Positions 8,550-17,803 of a stretch of 64,000 nt of DNA are shown one piece after another (position 1 is the stretch's first letter; each line of letters opens with the position of its first letter). Location: the NCBI GenBank assembly GCA_003417655.1, contig QVMW01000010.1, positions 62,001 through 126,000 of the forward strand. Direction: 5' to 3'. Source of the stretch: Rhodobacteraceae bacterium 63075 (GTDB taxonomy: Bacteria; Pseudomonadota; Alphaproteobacteria; Rhodobacterales; Rhodobacteraceae). The notes below the pieces were generated by a model. The model was given only the letters and a program-made list of their open reading frames with translations, had not been told where the DNA came from and ran no database searches. Made by a program: the position numbers and the translations under genes.

Positions 8550-9251
8550 ATGTCCAAGATCGCCCTTGTGGACGATGACAGGAATATCCTGACATCCGTC
8601 GCAATGTGCCTTGAAGCCGAGGGCTTCGAGGTTGAAACCTATCATGACGGCCAGCAGGCGCTCGACGCGTTCAACAAGACGCTCCCCGACATGGCCGTCC
8701 TCGACATCAAGATGCCGCGCATGGATGGCATGGACCTGTTGCAGCGGCTGCGCCAGAAGACGGCGATGCCCGTCATCTTCCTCACATCGAAAGACGACGA
8801 GATCGACGAGGTCCTGGGCCTGCGGATGGGCGCGGACGACTATGTGAAAAAGCCCTTCTCCCAGAGGCTTCTGGTCGAACGTATCCGCGCGCTCCTGCGC
8901 CGTCAGGATGCGATCGCGGGCGATACTGTCGCCGAGACGGAAGACACCAAGGTGATCGAACGCGGCGAACTGCGGATGGACCCGCTGCGCCATGCCGTGA
9001 GCTGGAAGGGCAAGGACGTGTCCCTGACGGTCACGGAATTCCTCCTGCTTCAGTCGCTTGCCCAGCGTCCCGGTTTCGTCAAGAGCCGCGATCAGCTCAT
9101 GGACGTCGCCTATGACGACCAGGTCTATGTGGACGACCGCACCATCGACAGCCATATCAAGCGTTTGCGCAAGAAAATGCGTGCGGTGGATAACGAGTTC
9201 TCCGCGATCGAGACGCTTTACGGGATCGGCTACAGGTATAACGAAGAATAA
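8550..9251 (+). CDS. chvI: response regulator ChvI
   Basis: The 233-residue OmpR-type regulator has a receiver domain at about 1-120 and a winged-helix DNA-binding domain at about 140-230. The acidic pocket is D8-D10, the phosphoacceptor is D52 in [11 protein letters not shown], and the switch residues are the T of FLTSKDD and K of YVKKPFS. The C-terminal domain ends in [11 protein letters not shown] and [13 protein letters not shown] 8550 has AAGG nine bases upstream, so the longer frame from 8478 is not needed. In relatives ChvI responds to acid or envelope stress through ChvG, whose gene follows after 27 bases. Confidence 0.95.
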   Translation: MSKIALVDDDRNILTSVAMCLEAEGFEVETYHDGQQALDAFNKTLPDMAVLDIKMPRMDGMDLLQRLRQKTAMPVIFLTSKDDEIDEVLGLRMGADDYVKKPFSQRLLVERIRALLRRQDAIAGDTVAETEDTKVIERGELRMDPLRHAVSWKGKDVSLTVTEFLLLQSLAQRPGFVKSRDQLMDVAYDDQVYVDDRTIDSHIKRLRKKMRAVDNEFSAIETLYGIGYRYNEE

Positions 9252-9278
9252 GCTCTTGGGTTGGCGGGAGCCTTGACA

Positions 9279-10976
9279 ATGGCGGTGCAGGACATGGCAC
9301 CAGAGAGAAATGGCGATGTTTTGCTGGGCGATGACTTCGTCGCGCCGCATAACACTGTCGACGACAACATCCGCGCGCGCCGCGAGCGCCGCGGATTGTT
9401 TTCGTTGCGTCATTCGCCCTTGGCGCGAAAGATTGTCACGTTCAATCTCATTGCCTTGTCGCTTCTGCTGGCCGGGCTTCTCTATCTCAACTCGGCGCGG
9501 GACGGGCTTGCCCTGCAACGCGCCAAGGGGCTCGTTTCCGAGGCGGAACTGATCTCGAATGTGATCGAGGCGCAGATGCCGCTCGGCGCGCCGGTCAATC
9601 TCGCGACAAGCGATGGAATCGACACGGATGCCGCGCTGGACGGGCTCGACTTGCGCCGGGGCCTTGAGGTGTTGCTGTTCGACAATGCCGAGACGCTTGT
9701 CGCACGCTCGTCCGGCAAGGGGCTCAGCGCGGATCTCGATGCTGCCGTGGATGAGGAGAGCGAGACATTTCTGACCGATGGTCTGACCTGGCTCTGGAAC
9801 ACGATGTCCGGGCTTTTCTCGAGCGGGCCGGGCAGTGGGGAGCCGACCCTGGAGGAGGCGGCCCGCGCGCTCGTCGCCGAGGCGATCGGGGGACAATCGC
9901 AGATTGATAACGGGTTGGGCCAGGGCCGTGGTTTCACGGTGGCAACGCCGGTCAGGCAGGGCGAGCGTGTTGTCGGCGTCGTGGTTCTGGCCTCAACATC
10001 GGGCGAGATCGACCAGCTCGTGCGGCTCGAACGTGAACGGCTCTTGCAGATGTTTCTGGTTGGCGTGGTGATTTCCGTCGGCCTCAGCCTTGTTCTGGCC
10101 TCGACCATCGCCAATCCGCTCAGCGACCTCGCGGCCTCCGCCGAGCTTGGACGCGACAGGGACGGCCGCAACGTCACCCCTGGCCGCATCCGCATTCCGG
10201 ACCTGACGGCGCGCCCCGACGAGATCGGGCGCTTGTCCGGCTCGCTCAGGGGCATGGTCTCGGCGCTTTACGACCGGATCGATGCCAATGAACAATTCGC
10301 CGCCGACGTGGCCCATGAAATCAAGAATCCGCTGGCCAGCCTGCGCTCTGCCGTGGGCACGCTGCGCGTGGCCAAGCGCGATGACCAGCGCACCAAGCTG
10401 CTCGATGTGATCGAGCATGACGTGCGCCGGCTCGACCGGCTTGTGAGCGATATTTCCAACGCCTCGCGGCTCGACAGCGAGTTGGTCAAGGAGGAGCAGG
10501 AGAGCTTCGACCTGCTCAAGATGATCGAGAATCTCTGCCAGTTCCTGAGCGAGGATGCCAAGTCCAAGGGCATTGATTTCATTACCGACCTGCCGTCACA
10601 GCCGGTCGTGATCAGCGGCCTCGAGGCGCGTCTTGCCCAGGTCTTCGTGAACCTCATCACCAACGCGACCTCCTTCTGCGAGGATGGCGACGCGATCCGC
10701 GTCTGGGCGCGCCAGCGGGAGAACCGGGTGCTCGTCGTCGTCGAGGATACCGGCCCCGGCATCCCCGAGGAGGCTCTGACCAAGATCTTCAAGCGCTTCT
10801 ACTCGGAACGCCCCGAGCAGCAATTCGGCAACAATTCCGGCCTCGGCCTGGCGATTTCCAAGCAGATCGTCGAAGCGCATGACGGGGTGATCTGGGCCGA
10901 GAACATCCGCCCGACCAACACCGATATCACGTCAGAACCGCTCGGGGCCCGCTTCGTCGTCGGGCTGCCCGTCTGA
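9279..10976 (+). CDS. chvG: sensor histidine kinase ChvG
   Basis: About 565 residues. A basic cytoplasmic N terminus leads to membrane segment 1 ([19 protein letters not shown], near 52-70), a periplasmic domain of about 200 residues, then membrane segment 2 ([19 protein letters not shown]) and a HAMP linker. The phosphoacceptor is His346 in [13 protein letters not shown]. The ATPase domain shows [22 protein letters not shown] and [15 protein letters not shown] 9279 has GGAG eight bases upstream and is preferred over TTG 9261. It would phosphorylate ChvI from the inner membrane. hprK starts eight bases after its stop. Confidence 0.95.
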   Translation: MAVQDMAPERNGDVLLGDDFVAPHNTVDDNIRARRERRGLFSLRHSPLARKIVTFNLIALSLLLAGLLYLNSARDGLALQRAKGLVSEAELISNVIEAQMPLGAPVNLATSDGIDTDAALDGLDLRRGLEVLLFDNAETLVARSSGKGLSADLDAAVDEESETFLTDGLTWLWNTMSGLFSSGPGSGEPTLEEAARALVAEAIGGQSQIDNGLGQGRGFTVATPVRQGERVVGVVVLASTSGEIDQLVRLERERLLQMFLVGVVISVGLSLVLASTIANPLSDLAASAELGRDRDGRNVTPGRIRIPDLTARPDEIGRLSGSLRGMVSALYDRIDANEQFAADVAHEIKNPLASLRSAVGTLRVAKRDDQRTKLLDVIEHDVRRLDRLVSDISNASRLDSELVKEEQESFDLLKMIENLCQFLSEDAKSKGIDFITDLPSQPVVISGLEARLAQVFVNLITNATSFCEDGDAIRVWARQRENRVLVVVEDTGPGIPEEALTKIFKRFYSERPEQQFGNNSGLGLAISKQIVEAHDGVIWAENIRPTNTDITSEPLGARFVVGLPV

Positions 10977-10983
10977 CGGGCCG

Positions 10984-11424
10984 ATGGCTGGCGCCTCCAA
11001 AGAAACGGGCGGCGAGACGATCCACGCGACAGCCGTAGCCATGGAAGGCCGCGCCGTGCTCATCACGGGACCGGCGGGAAGCGGGAAATCGTCGCTGGCG
11101 CTCGAGCTCATGGCCCATGGCGCGGCGCTCATAGCCGATGATGGCGTGATCTTGAGCGCCGCAGATGGCGACGTGATCGCCAGCGCGCCGGAGAGCATCG
11201 CGGGGCGGATCGAGGCGCGCGGTATCGGCATTCTCGCGGCGCGGGCGGCGGGGCCGTCTCCTGTTGCGCTGGTCGCCGACATGGGACGGCTCGAGACGGA
11301 CCGGCTGCCGCGCCGGCGCGAGGTCAGGCTCTGTGGGGTCTGCCTCCCTGCCGTTCACAAATCCGAGGGGCCCGCTTTTGCGGCGGCGATACTGCAATAT
11401 CTCAGGGGAGGACGGCTCGACTGA
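10984..11424 (+). CDS. hprK: HPr kinase/phosphorylase, short alphaproteobacterial form
   Basis: 146 residues, about half the length of the Gram-positive enzyme: the N-terminal domain is missing, as is usual in alphaproteobacteria. The P-loop TGPAGSGKS is at residues 29-36 and LIADDGVIL follows as the acidic catalytic segment. LVADMGRLETDRLP sits in the C-terminal part. It would phosphorylate HPr on Ser49 (gene at 12813) according to energy state. It lies between chvG and rapZ in one transcription direction, which ties the two-component system to the regulatory PTS. Confidence 0.9.
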   Translation: MAGASKETGGETIHATAVAMEGRAVLITGPAGSGKSSLALELMAHGAALIADDGVILSAADGDVIASAPESIAGRIEARGIGILAARAAGPSPVALVADMGRLETDRLPRRREVRLCGVCLPAVHKSEGPAFAAAILQYLRGGRLD

Positions 11425-11479
11425 CACGGAAGCTCAGGAAATCTGTCAGTCAAACCCGCTGTGACAGGAACATCGACGC

Positions 11480-12400
11480 ATGGACAAGAACAAGAAATCC
11501 CTCGTCTTCGTCACCGGTCCCTCGGGGGCCGGCCATTCGACCGCGATCAACGCCCTCGAGGATCTCGGCTACGAAGCGATAGACAACCTGCCGCTCTCGC
11601 TTGTCGGGCGGCTGCTGGGCGGGCCGCCGCTGGAACGCCCGCTGGCCCTCGGCCTTGATGTGCGCAACCGCGATTTCTCGGCCCGGGCCTTGCTCGAGGT
11701 GCTCGGCGAGAGCGCCGTGAGCCACGGCTATTCGAGCGAGCTGCTCTATCTTGACTGCCGCGACGACGTGTTGCTCAGGCGATTCTCCGAGACACGGCGG
11801 CGTCACCCGCTCGAGCCCAATGGCGATCCGGCGCGCGGCATTGCACGCGAGCATGACCTGCTCGCCGGTGTGCGGGCGCGCGCGGATGTCCTGATCGACA
11901 CCTCCGAGCTCAGCCCCCACGAGCTGCGCGCCGAGCTGGGGCGCTTTTTCATGGTCGGCGGCGCGCCGATACTTTCGGTGTCGGTCCAGTCTTTCTCGTA
12001 TAAACGCGGGTTGCCGCGCGGGGTCGACATGGTGCTTGACGCCCGCTTCCTGCGCAATCCGCACTGGGAGGCGGAGCTGCGTCCCTTGACGGGCCGCGAG
12101 CCCGCGGTGCAGGCCTATGTGGCCGAGGACGCGCGATTCTCCGGCTTCTTCGAAAAGGTGCGGGACCTGGCGCTTGATCTGCTGCCGGCCTACCGCGACG
12201 AGGGCAAGGCGCATTTCGCGATCGGCTTCGGGTGCACGGGCGGGCGGCACCGCTCCGTGACCCTGGCCGAAAGGCTTGCGAAAGCGCTTGCAGAGGAGGG
12301 CTGGCAAGTGTCAATTAGACACCGCGAATTGGAGCGTGCGGAGCATGCGCGGGCGCAGGGGACAGCACCGGCCGATACGCAAGGAGAGACGGACGCTTGA
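11480..12400 (+). CDS. rapZ: RapZ/YvcJ-family nucleotide-binding protein
   Basis: 306 residues. The N-terminal P-loop reads [15 protein letters not shown], so the usual Walker lysine (position 19) is histidine. [11 protein letters not shown] follows as the Walker B-like region. The conserved C-terminal domain shows [21 protein letters not shown]. In enterobacteria RapZ binds a small RNA and controls glucosamine-6-phosphate synthase. In alphaproteobacteria the gene always sits with hprK and PTS genes and its role is less known. The stop overlaps the TTG start of the next gene by three bases. Confidence 0.93.
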   Translation: MDKNKKSLVFVTGPSGAGHSTAINALEDLGYEAIDNLPLSLVGRLLGGPPLERPLALGLDVRNRDFSARALLEVLGESAVSHGYSSELLYLDCRDDVLLRRFSETRRRHPLEPNGDPARGIAREHDLLAGVRARADVLIDTSELSPHELRAELGRFFMVGGAPILSVSVQSFSYKRGLPRGVDMVLDARFLRNPHWEAELRPLTGREPAVQAYVAEDARFSGFFEKVRDLALDLLPAYRDEGKAHFAIGFGCTGGRHRSVTLAERLAKALAEEGWQVSIRHRELERAEHARAQGTAPADTQGETDA

Positions 12401-12783
12401 TTGGGATCGTGATCGTGGCACATGGCGGGCTGGCGCAGGAATATCTTGCGGCGGTCGAACATGTCGTGGGACATCAGAAGGGCGTGCGGGCCGTGACGAT
12501 CGAGGCCGATTGCAACCGCTCGGAAAAGCAGGGGGAGATCTGCCGCGCGGCTGACGAGGTGGACCAGGGCGGCGGTGTCGTCGTGGTGACCGACATGTTC
12601 GGCGGCTCGCCCTCGAACCTGAGCCTCATGGCCTGCCGCGCGGAAAACCGCCGGATTCTCTACGGGGCCAACCTGCCGATGCTGATCAAACTGGCGAAAT
12701 CGCGCCACATGGACGTGGCCGATGCCGTCAGGCTGGCGATGGACGCGGGCCGCAAATATATCGACAGCCAGCATATCACATGA
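12397..12783 (+). CDS. PTS EIIA component, mannose family
   Basis: 128 residues, a single EIIA-Man domain. The phosphoacceptor is His9 in [14 protein letters not shown], and [13 protein letters not shown] is the second family motif. It begins with TTG at 12397, overlapping the rapZ stop. The choice is set by a strong Shine-Dalgarno AAGGAG at 12381-12386, ten bases upstream; no ATG fits. No EIIB or EIIC gene is nearby, so it probably has a regulatory role, passing phosphate from HPr to a target protein, and not sugar uptake. Confidence 0.92.
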   Translation: MIGIVIVAHGGLAQEYLAAVEHVVGHQKGVRAVTIEADCNRSEKQGEICRAADEVDQGGGVVVVTDMFGGSPSNLSLMACRAENRRILYGANLPMLIKLAKSRHMDVADAVRLAMDAGRKYIDSQHIT

Positions 12784-12812
12784 AATTGAGCGCCTTCGGC
12801 GCGGGGGACGGC

Positions 12813-13091
12813 ATGACGCAGACGGTGCGAAAGACACTGGAGATCATCAACGACAAGGGGCTGCATGCGCGCGCCTCGGCCAAGCTTGTCGAAGTGGTGG
12901 AAGGATTCGACGCGCGCGCGGACGTCTCCAAGGACGGGCTCAGCGCCAGTGGTGACAGCATCATGGGGCTTTTGATGTTGGCAGCGGGCAAAGGAAGCTC
13001 TATTGACATCGAAACTTCGGGGCCGGACGCGGCAGCGCTGGCCGACGCGCTCGAGGCCCTCGTGGCCGAGCGCTTCGGAGAAGACATGTAG
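12813..13091 (+). CDS. ptsH: phosphocarrier protein HPr
   Basis: 92 residues from ATG 12813, which has GGGGGA upstream and gives the usual HPr length. An in-frame ATG at 12780, overlapping the previous stop, would add 11 residues and cannot be ruled out. The catalytic site is His18 in DKGLHARASAK. The regulatory serine is Ser49 in SGDSIMGLLMLA, the expected target of the HprK encoded upstream. Enzyme I is not in this window. It closes the hprK-rapZ-EIIA-HPr set. Confidence 0.93.
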   Translation: MTQTVRKTLEIINDKGLHARASAKLVEVVEGFDARADVSKDGLSASGDSIMGLLMLAAGKGSSIDIETSGPDAAALADALEALVAERFGEDM

Positions 13092-13128
13092 GCGTCGGGC
13101 GGCGCCGGGGGAGATCGAGGCCGATTTG

Positions 13129-14004
13129 GTGGTGGACAACACGCAGAGCAACGAGCGCGGCGTGAGCGCGCAACGGGCGGAAACGAAGTATGACCGCGGC
13201 TCGCTCACCTATGCCAATTCCTTCGACAGCCCCGCCAAGGCGACGCTGATCAAGACGATCGAATGGCTCACCGGCAAGCTGGCGATCCTGCGCATGGTGC
13301 GCCGTTTCGAGAAACAGGGCACGCCGACGGGGCAGGCCTTCTGGCCCGCCGCGCTCGGTATCATGGGTATCGATCTGCAGACCCCGCGCGCCCAGCTCGA
13401 CCGGATTCCCAAGGACGGGCCTGTCGTCGTCGTGGCCAACCACCCGCACGGGCTTGTCGATGGCATGATCTTCGCTGATCTGATCGGGCGCGTGCGCGAC
13501 GATTACCGCATCCTGACGCGGGCGCTGCTCACGGGGATCGACGAGGCGGCCACGGAATACATGATCCCGGTGCCGTTTCCCTACGAGGAGGACGCGCAGA
13601 AAAAGTTTGTCGAGATGCGCGCCAAGGCCATGGCACATCTGAAACAGGGCGGGCTTGTCGCGCTCTTTCCCTCGGGTGTCGTGGCCTCGTCGGATACGGC
13701 CTTCGGGCCGGTGGTCGAGCGTGAATGGAACGTCTTCACCGCGCAGATGATCCGCCGCTCGGGCGCGCGCGTCGTGCCGATCTTCTTTCCCGGCTCCAAC
13801 TCGCGCTGGTACCAGATCGCCAACCGCGTCTCGGCGACGCTGCGGCAGGGGCTCTTGCTGCACGAGGTGGTCCATGCCTGCAACAAGCCGCAGAAGCCGG
13901 TTGTGGGCGAGCCTCTGACGGAGGAGCAGATGGCGCTTCTGGGCAAGGACCCGCGCGGGTTCATGGCCTGGTTGAGAGAGCATACGCTCGGGCTGAAGGA
14001 GTAA
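13129..14004 (+). CDS. lysophospholipid acyltransferase, hemolysin/OlsA-like
   Basis: About 291 residues from GTG 13129, with GAGG eight bases upstream (TTG 13126 and GTG 13132 are alternatives). The acyltransferase motif is ANHPHGLVDGM, with H-X5-D spacing as in the putative hemolysin or ornithine-lipid acyltransferase branch, not the classic H-X4-D of PlsC. VALFPSGVVASSD is the following glycerophosphate-binding region. It would acylate a lysolipid at the inner membrane. It follows ptsH after 38 bases and may share its transcript. Its stop codon lies inside a perfect palindrome. Confidence 0.8.
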   Translation: MVDNTQSNERGVSAQRAETKYDRGSLTYANSFDSPAKATLIKTIEWLTGKLAILRMVRRFEKQGTPTGQAFWPAALGIMGIDLQTPRAQLDRIPKDGPVVVVANHPHGLVDGMIFADLIGRVRDDYRILTRALLTGIDEAATEYMIPVPFPYEEDAQKKFVEMRAKAMAHLKQGGLVALFPSGVVASSDTAFGPVVEREWNVFTAQMIRRSGARVVPIFFPGSNSRWYQIANRVSATLRQGLLLHEVVHACNKPQKPVVGEPLTEEQMALLGKDPRGFMAWLREHTLGLKE

Positions 14005-14047
14005 AATTCTTCGAAGAATTTTACCAAGAATTTTCGAAAATTCTTGG
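14002..14047. repeat. two tandem perfect palindromes overlapping a stop codon
   Basis: 14002-14023 is TAAAATTCTTC / GAAGAATTTTA with no spacer, and its first three bases are the acyltransferase stop codon TAA. 14024-14047 is CCAAGAATTTTC / GAAAATTCTTGG, also perfect. They resemble the clusters at 741-787 and 6482-6551 in word use and position. A role as transcription or mRNA end is likely but unproven. Confidence 0.75.
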
Positions 14048-14096
14048 CTGTTGCGCGCTCGCATCCTGTGGATTGTCCCGAAATTACCGTTCAAAC

Positions 14097-14128
14097 GAAA
14101 AAGGCCCGCCGAAATGGCGGGCCTTTCG
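14097..14128. terminator. intrinsic terminator for etfBA, readable from both strands
   Basis: The stem AAAGGCCCGCC (14100-14110) pairs with GGCGGGCCTTT (14116-14126) around GAAAT. On the minus strand the hairpin is followed by a run of Ts (opposite the A run from 14098 leftward). It lies 24 bases past the etfA stop and would also stop plus-strand transcripts. Confidence 0.85.
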
Positions 14129-14149
14129 CAATGCGACGTCGCGCGCGCG

Positions 14150-15076
14150 TCAGAGCTTTTCCGTCAGCTCCGGCACGGCATCGAAGAGGTCCGCCACGAG
14201 GCCGTAATCGGCGACCTGGAAGATCGGGGCTTCTTCGTCCTTGTTGATGGCGACGATGATCTTGGAGTCCTTCATGCCCGCAAGGTGCTGGATCGCGCCC
14301 GAGATGCCCACGGCGACGTAAAGCTCCGGTGCGACGACCTTGCCGGTCTGGCCGACCTGCCAGTCGTTCGGGGCATAACCGCTGTCGACGGCGGCTCGGC
14401 TCGCGCCGACCGCTGCGCCGAGCTTGTCGGCGAGCTTCTCGATCAGCGCGAAGTCCTCCTCCGAGCCGACACCGCGGCCACCGGAGACGACCACGCCAGC
14501 CGATGTGAGCTCGGGGCGGTCGCTCTCGGCGACCTTGTCCTCGACCCATTCGGACAGGCTGGGGTTGTCGGCCGCACCGATGGTCTCGACCGAGGCGGAG
14601 CCCCCGTCGCCGGCGGCGTCGAATGTGGATGTGCGGAAGGTGATGACCTTCTTGGCATCCTTCGATTTCACCGTCTGGATCGCGTTACCCGCATAGATCG
14701 GGCGCTCGAACGTGTCGCCATCGACAACGCCGGAGGCGTCCGAGATGACCATCACGTCGAGAAGCGCGGCCACGCGGGGCATGACGTTCTTGGCGTCGGT
14801 GGTGGCGGGGGCGACGATGTGTTCGTAGTCCCCCGCGAGGCTGACGATCAGCGCGGCGGTCGGTTCGGCAAGGCGGTGGCCGAGGCTGTCATCCTCGGCG
14901 ACGAGCACCTTGGAGACACCGTCGATCTTGGAGGCTGCCTCGCCCGCGGCTGCGGCGGAGGCTCCGGCGCAGAGCACCGTGACATCGCCCAGTTGCGCGG
15001 CGGCGGTGACGGCCTTGGCCGTGGCGTCGAGCGCCAGCTCACCATTGTTGACTTCGGCTAGGAGAAGAACAGACAT
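14150..15076 (-). CDS. etfA: electron transfer flavoprotein alpha subunit
   Basis: 308 residues. The N-terminal half carries the ETF alpha/beta fold ([14 protein letters not shown]), and the C-terminal FAD domain shows [27 protein letters not shown] and [15 protein letters not shown]. With EtfB it takes electrons from acyl-CoA dehydrogenases, Mcd among them, and passes them to ETF-quinone oxidoreductase. Its ATG overlaps the etfB stop by one base. A terminator follows its stop. Confidence 0.97.
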   Translation of the reverse strand: MSVLLLAEVNNGELALDATAKAVTAAAQLGDVTVLCAGASAAAAGEAASKIDGVSKVLVAEDDSLGHRLAEPTAALIVSLAGDYEHIVAPATTDAKNVMPRVAALLDVMVISDASGVVDGDTFERPIYAGNAIQTVKSKDAKKVITFRTSTFDAAGDGGSASVETIGAADNPSLSEWVEDKVAESDRPELTSAGVVVSGGRGVGSEEDFALIEKLADKLGAAVGASRAAVDSGYAPNDWQVGQTGKVVAPELYVAVGISGAIQHLAGMKDSKIIVAINKDEEAPIFQVADYGLVADLFDAVPELTEKL

Positions 15077-15834
15077 TACACGGCCCCCGCTTCTTTGAGT
15101 TTGGCAACCAGCTCATCCACGGAGCCGACGATCTCGCCCGCCTTGCGGGCCTCGGGCTCGGATGTGCCCGTGATTTCGAGGCGCGGTGTCACGTCGACGC
15201 CGTAATCCTCGGCGGTCTTCTCGTCGAGCGGCTTCTTCTTGGCCTTCATGATGTTGGGCAAGGAGGCATAGCGCGGCTCGTTGAGGCGCAGATCGGCCGT
15301 GATGATCGTCGGCATCTTGACCTTGATCGTTTGCAGGCCGCCATCGACCTCGCGGGTGACGACGGCGTGATCGCCGTCGATGTCGAGCGCGTTGGCGAAT
15401 GTGCCCTGGCTCCAGCCGAGCAGGGCCGAGAGCATCTGTCCGGTGGCGTTCATGTCGTTGTCGATCGCCTGCTTGCCGGCGAGCACGAGGCCGGGCTCTT
15501 CTTCCTCGACGACCTTGGCGAGGATCTTGGCGACGGCGAGCGGCTCGATGTCCTGGTGGACGTCATCGGCGGCGACAACGAGGATCGCGCGGTCCGCGCC
15601 CATGGCGAGCGCCGTGCGGAGCGTTTCCTGCGCCTGCTTGACGCCGATGGAGACGGCGATGACCTCGTCGGCCTTTCCGGCTTCCTTGAGGCGGATGGCC
15701 TCTTCCACGGCAATCTCGTCGAACGGGTTCATCGACATTTTGACATTGGCGAGATCGACACCGCTGCCGTCCGCTTTGACGCGGACCTTCACGTTGTAGT
15801 CGATGACGCGTTTGACGGGCACAAGCACCTTCAT
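15076..15834 (-). CDS. etfB: electron transfer flavoprotein beta subunit
   Basis: 252 residues, the usual length. The start [19 protein letters not shown] and the segment [19 protein letters not shown] are diagnostic. [19 protein letters not shown] forms the AMP-binding region. It is translated first, with etfA following by a one-base overlap, so the two subunits are made together. The gap to the adenosyltransferase end (15835-16060) carries a 16-bp-stem hairpin described separately. Confidence 0.97.
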   Translation of the reverse strand: MKVLVPVKRVIDYNVKVRVKADGSGVDLANVKMSMNPFDEIAVEEAIRLKEAGKADEVIAVSIGVKQAQETLRTALAMGADRAILVVAADDVHQDIEPLAVAKILAKVVEEEEPGLVLAGKQAIDNDMNATGQMLSALLGWSQGTFANALDIDGDHAVVTREVDGGLQTIKVKMPTIITADLRLNEPRYASLPNIMKAKKKPLDEKTAEDYGVDVTPRLEITGTSEPEARKAGEIVGSVDELVAKLKEAGAV

Positions 15835-15980
15835 TGGCGGTCACTCCTTCAAGGTTTCATTCAGATCGCGCGGGGCGAGTCTGTGGCTTCCCGCGTTTGA
15901 TACCGTCTTGCATGCTGTTGTAACAGATCAAAATCGGCATGTTTTATCCCATCGACGCCGCGTTACCGCGTTTGCGGGGC

Positions 15981-16037
15981 TTTCGCGGGCATGGGCACGG
16001 CCCCGCCCGCCCACCCGCCGCGCCCATGCCCGCGAAA
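15981..16037. repeat. long hairpin with conserved C-rich loop, copy 1
   Basis: The 16-bp arms TTTCGCGGGCATGGGC (15981-15996) and GCCCATGCCCGCGAAA (16022-16037) are perfectly complementary around a 25-nt loop. The loop matches that of the hairpin at 35657-35719 at 18 of 25 positions, including CCCGCCCACCC, while the stems differ. It lies 24 bases past the adenosyltransferase stop. The rest of the 226-bp gap holds the etfB promoter region, without a clear motif. Confidence 0.75.
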
Positions 16038-16060
16038 GGGCAGGGCCGGGCGGCGGCGAC

Positions 16061-16633
16061 TCAACGGTTGGCCCCCGGTGTCCAGAGCACGTCGGCCTTG
16101 CCGCCGTCATTGGCCGTGCGAGCGGCGACGAAGAACCAGTCGGACAGGCGGTTGAGGTATCGGATGGCCGCCTCGTTGACGTCTTCGAGCGTGGCCAGCT
16201 CGACGCAGAGGCGCTCGGCCCGGCGCGCCACTGTGCGGCAGACATGCAGTTCGGCCGCGAGCGCCGTGCCGCCCGGCAGTATGAAGCTGCGCAGCGCCTC
16301 GAGGTGCTTGTTCATCGCGTCGATCTCTTCCTCGAGCCGGGTGACCTGCTCGGCGGCCATGCGCAGCGGGGGATACTCGGCTTCGGCGTCTTTCGAGATG
16401 TCGGGGGTGCACAGATCGGCGCCGAGATCGAACAGGTCGTTCTGGATCCGGGCAAGGGCTGCGTCGACGTCCCCCGCGGCATGCTGGCGCGCGACGCCGA
16501 TGAAGGCGTTGAGTTCATCGGAGGTGCCATAGGCGGTGACGCGGGCGGCGTGTTTGGCAACGCGCGTCCCGTTGCCGAGCGCGGTTTCGCCGGCATCGCC
16601 GGTGCGCGTGTATATCTTGTTGAGAACGACCAT
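16061..16633 (-). CDS. ATP:cob(I)alamin adenosyltransferase, PduO type
   Basis: 190 residues. The N-terminal signature KIYTRTGDAGETALGNGTRV binds ATP, and the C-terminal CRTVARRAERLCVEL plus YLNRLSDWFFVAART are PduO-family motifs. The enzyme moves the adenosyl group of ATP to cob(I)alamin, making coenzyme B12. That cofactor is needed by the mutases of the ethylmalonyl-CoA pathway, to which the nearby mcd belongs, and the cobalamin uptake operon starts only 10 kb away. It follows the small twin-membrane gene by three bases. Confidence 0.95.
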   Translation of the reverse strand: MVVLNKIYTRTGDAGETALGNGTRVAKHAARVTAYGTSDELNAFIGVARQHAAGDVDAALARIQNDLFDLGADLCTPDISKDAEAEYPPLRMAAEQVTRLEEEIDAMNKHLEALRSFILPGGTALAAELHVCRTVARRAERLCVELATLEDVNEAAIRYLNRLSDWFFVAARTANDGGKADVLWTPGANR

Positions 16634-16636
16634 GGC

Positions 16637-16840
16637 TTACCCTCCCGAGCGCATCCAGACGAAGAAAAGAATGAGAACGACCGCGACGAACTGGGCACCG
16701 ATGCGCCAGCGCATGATGCGGTTCGCGTGTTTGCGGTTGAAATCGCCGCCCTTGGCGAAGCCGCCGACGCCGATCATCAGGATGATGAGCACGGCGACGC
16801 AGGCGAGGGCTGCGACGATGAAAAGCGGGTCATCTGCCAT
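16637..16840 (-). CDS. twin-transmembrane small protein, HIG1-like
   Basis: 67 residues with two membrane segments, LFIVAALACVAVLIILMIGV and GAQFVAVVLILFFVW, joined by the basic loop KGGDFNRKHANRIMRWR. This arrangement matches the hypoxia-induced HIG1 family, whose bacterial members are linked with respiratory complexes. It sits just upstream of the adenosyltransferase (three bases), so the two are probably co-transcribed. The functional link is not clear. Confidence 0.75.
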   Translation of the reverse strand: MADDPLFIVAALACVAVLIILMIGVGGFAKGGDFNRKHANRIMRWRIGAQFVAVVLILFFVWMRSGG

Positions 16841-16933
16841 TTGCTGTCCCTTCGTGTTGGGTAGGATACGGCGCTCGCCCCTACCTAGTTCATTCTGGGC
16901 TAAATGCGAGCGGAATCTGACGCTCGCGGCGGC

Positions 16934-17764
16934 TCAGCCTTTCGCGATCAGCCAGTCGAGCGCGCGTGTTGGCAAGAGGCGGCGGGCCAGTCCCATGAGA
17001 TATGTTGGCGTCGTGATGTAGTAGCGCGGGCGCGGGCGCGGGCTTTCGAGCGCGTGGACGAGCTTGGCCGTTACGGCGGAGGCGGGCAGCTCGAAGCGGT
17101 CGGGGCCGCTGCTTTCATAGAGGCGCTTGAGCAGGCTTTCGCGATACTGCCCGGCGCGGGCGGAGCCTTCCCAGTCGATCCAGCGTTCGAAATGGGGGAT
17201 CGAGTTCTCGCGGATCTTCGATGTGACGGGGCCGGGCTCTATGGTGATGATGTGAAGCGGGGTGTCGCGCATCTCGATGCGCAAAGCGTCGGTCAGCCCT
17301 TCGAGGGCGAACTTGGTCGAGCTGTAGGCCCCGCGCCAGCGCATGGGCACGAGGCCGAGCACGGAGGAGCACTGGATGATCCGACCGTGCCCCTGCGCGC
17401 GCATGACGGGGATGACACGCGTGGTCAGCTCATGCACGCCGAAAAGGTTGGTTTCGTAGATGGCGCGCAGGGCATCCCGGGGCAGGTCCTCGACCGCGCC
17501 GGGCAGGGCGAAGGCGCCGTTGTTGTAGAGCGCATCGAGCGTGCCGCCTGTCGCGTCGAGCACACGGGCAAGCGCGCTGTCGATGCTCTCGGTCGATGCG
17601 TAATCGAGCACGAAGCTCTCGAGCCCTTCAGCGCGGAGGCGCGCGCAGTCCGCCTCGCGGCGGCAGGTCGCGAAGACGCGCCAGCCGCGCGCCTTGAGGC
17701 CGTGGGCGGCGTCATGGCCCAGCCCCGAGGAGCAGCCCGTGATGAGAATGGAGCGATCGTTCAT
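16934..17764 (-). CDS. short-chain dehydrogenase/reductase
   Basis: 276 residues, a classical SDR. The cofactor motif is TGCSSGLG near residue 9, followed by YNNGAF and the catalytic set with Ser in IIQCSSVLG and YSSTK. The residues CRREAD after the second strand suggest NADP(H). The C-terminal PRPRPRYYITTPTYLM extension is common in members acting on hydrophobic alcohols or ketones. The substrate is unknown. It is monocistronic as far as can be seen. Confidence 0.85.
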   Translation of the reverse strand: MNDRSILITGCSSGLGHDAAHGLKARGWRVFATCRREADCARLRAEGLESFVLDYASTESIDSALARVLDATGGTLDALYNNGAFALPGAVEDLPRDALRAIYETNLFGVHELTTRVIPVMRAQGHGRIIQCSSVLGLVPMRWRGAYSSTKFALEGLTDALRIEMRDTPLHIITIEPGPVTSKIRENSIPHFERWIDWEGSARAGQYRESLLKRLYESSGPDRFELPASAVTAKLVHALESPRPRPRYYITTPTYLMGLARRLLPTRALDWLIAKG

Positions 17765-17803
17765 GCGGCGCGACGCTAGGGGCGGGCGCGTCCGAGCGCA
17801 AGC

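Noticed and set aside
8181..9896. Long minus-strand frame extending pckA upstream
   Set aside because: It passes through chvI and chvG. The PckA family start is at 8180.
13003..13128. Longer N terminus for the acyltransferase
   Set aside because: It overlaps ptsH in another frame and has no family similarity. GTG 13129 has a ribosome site.
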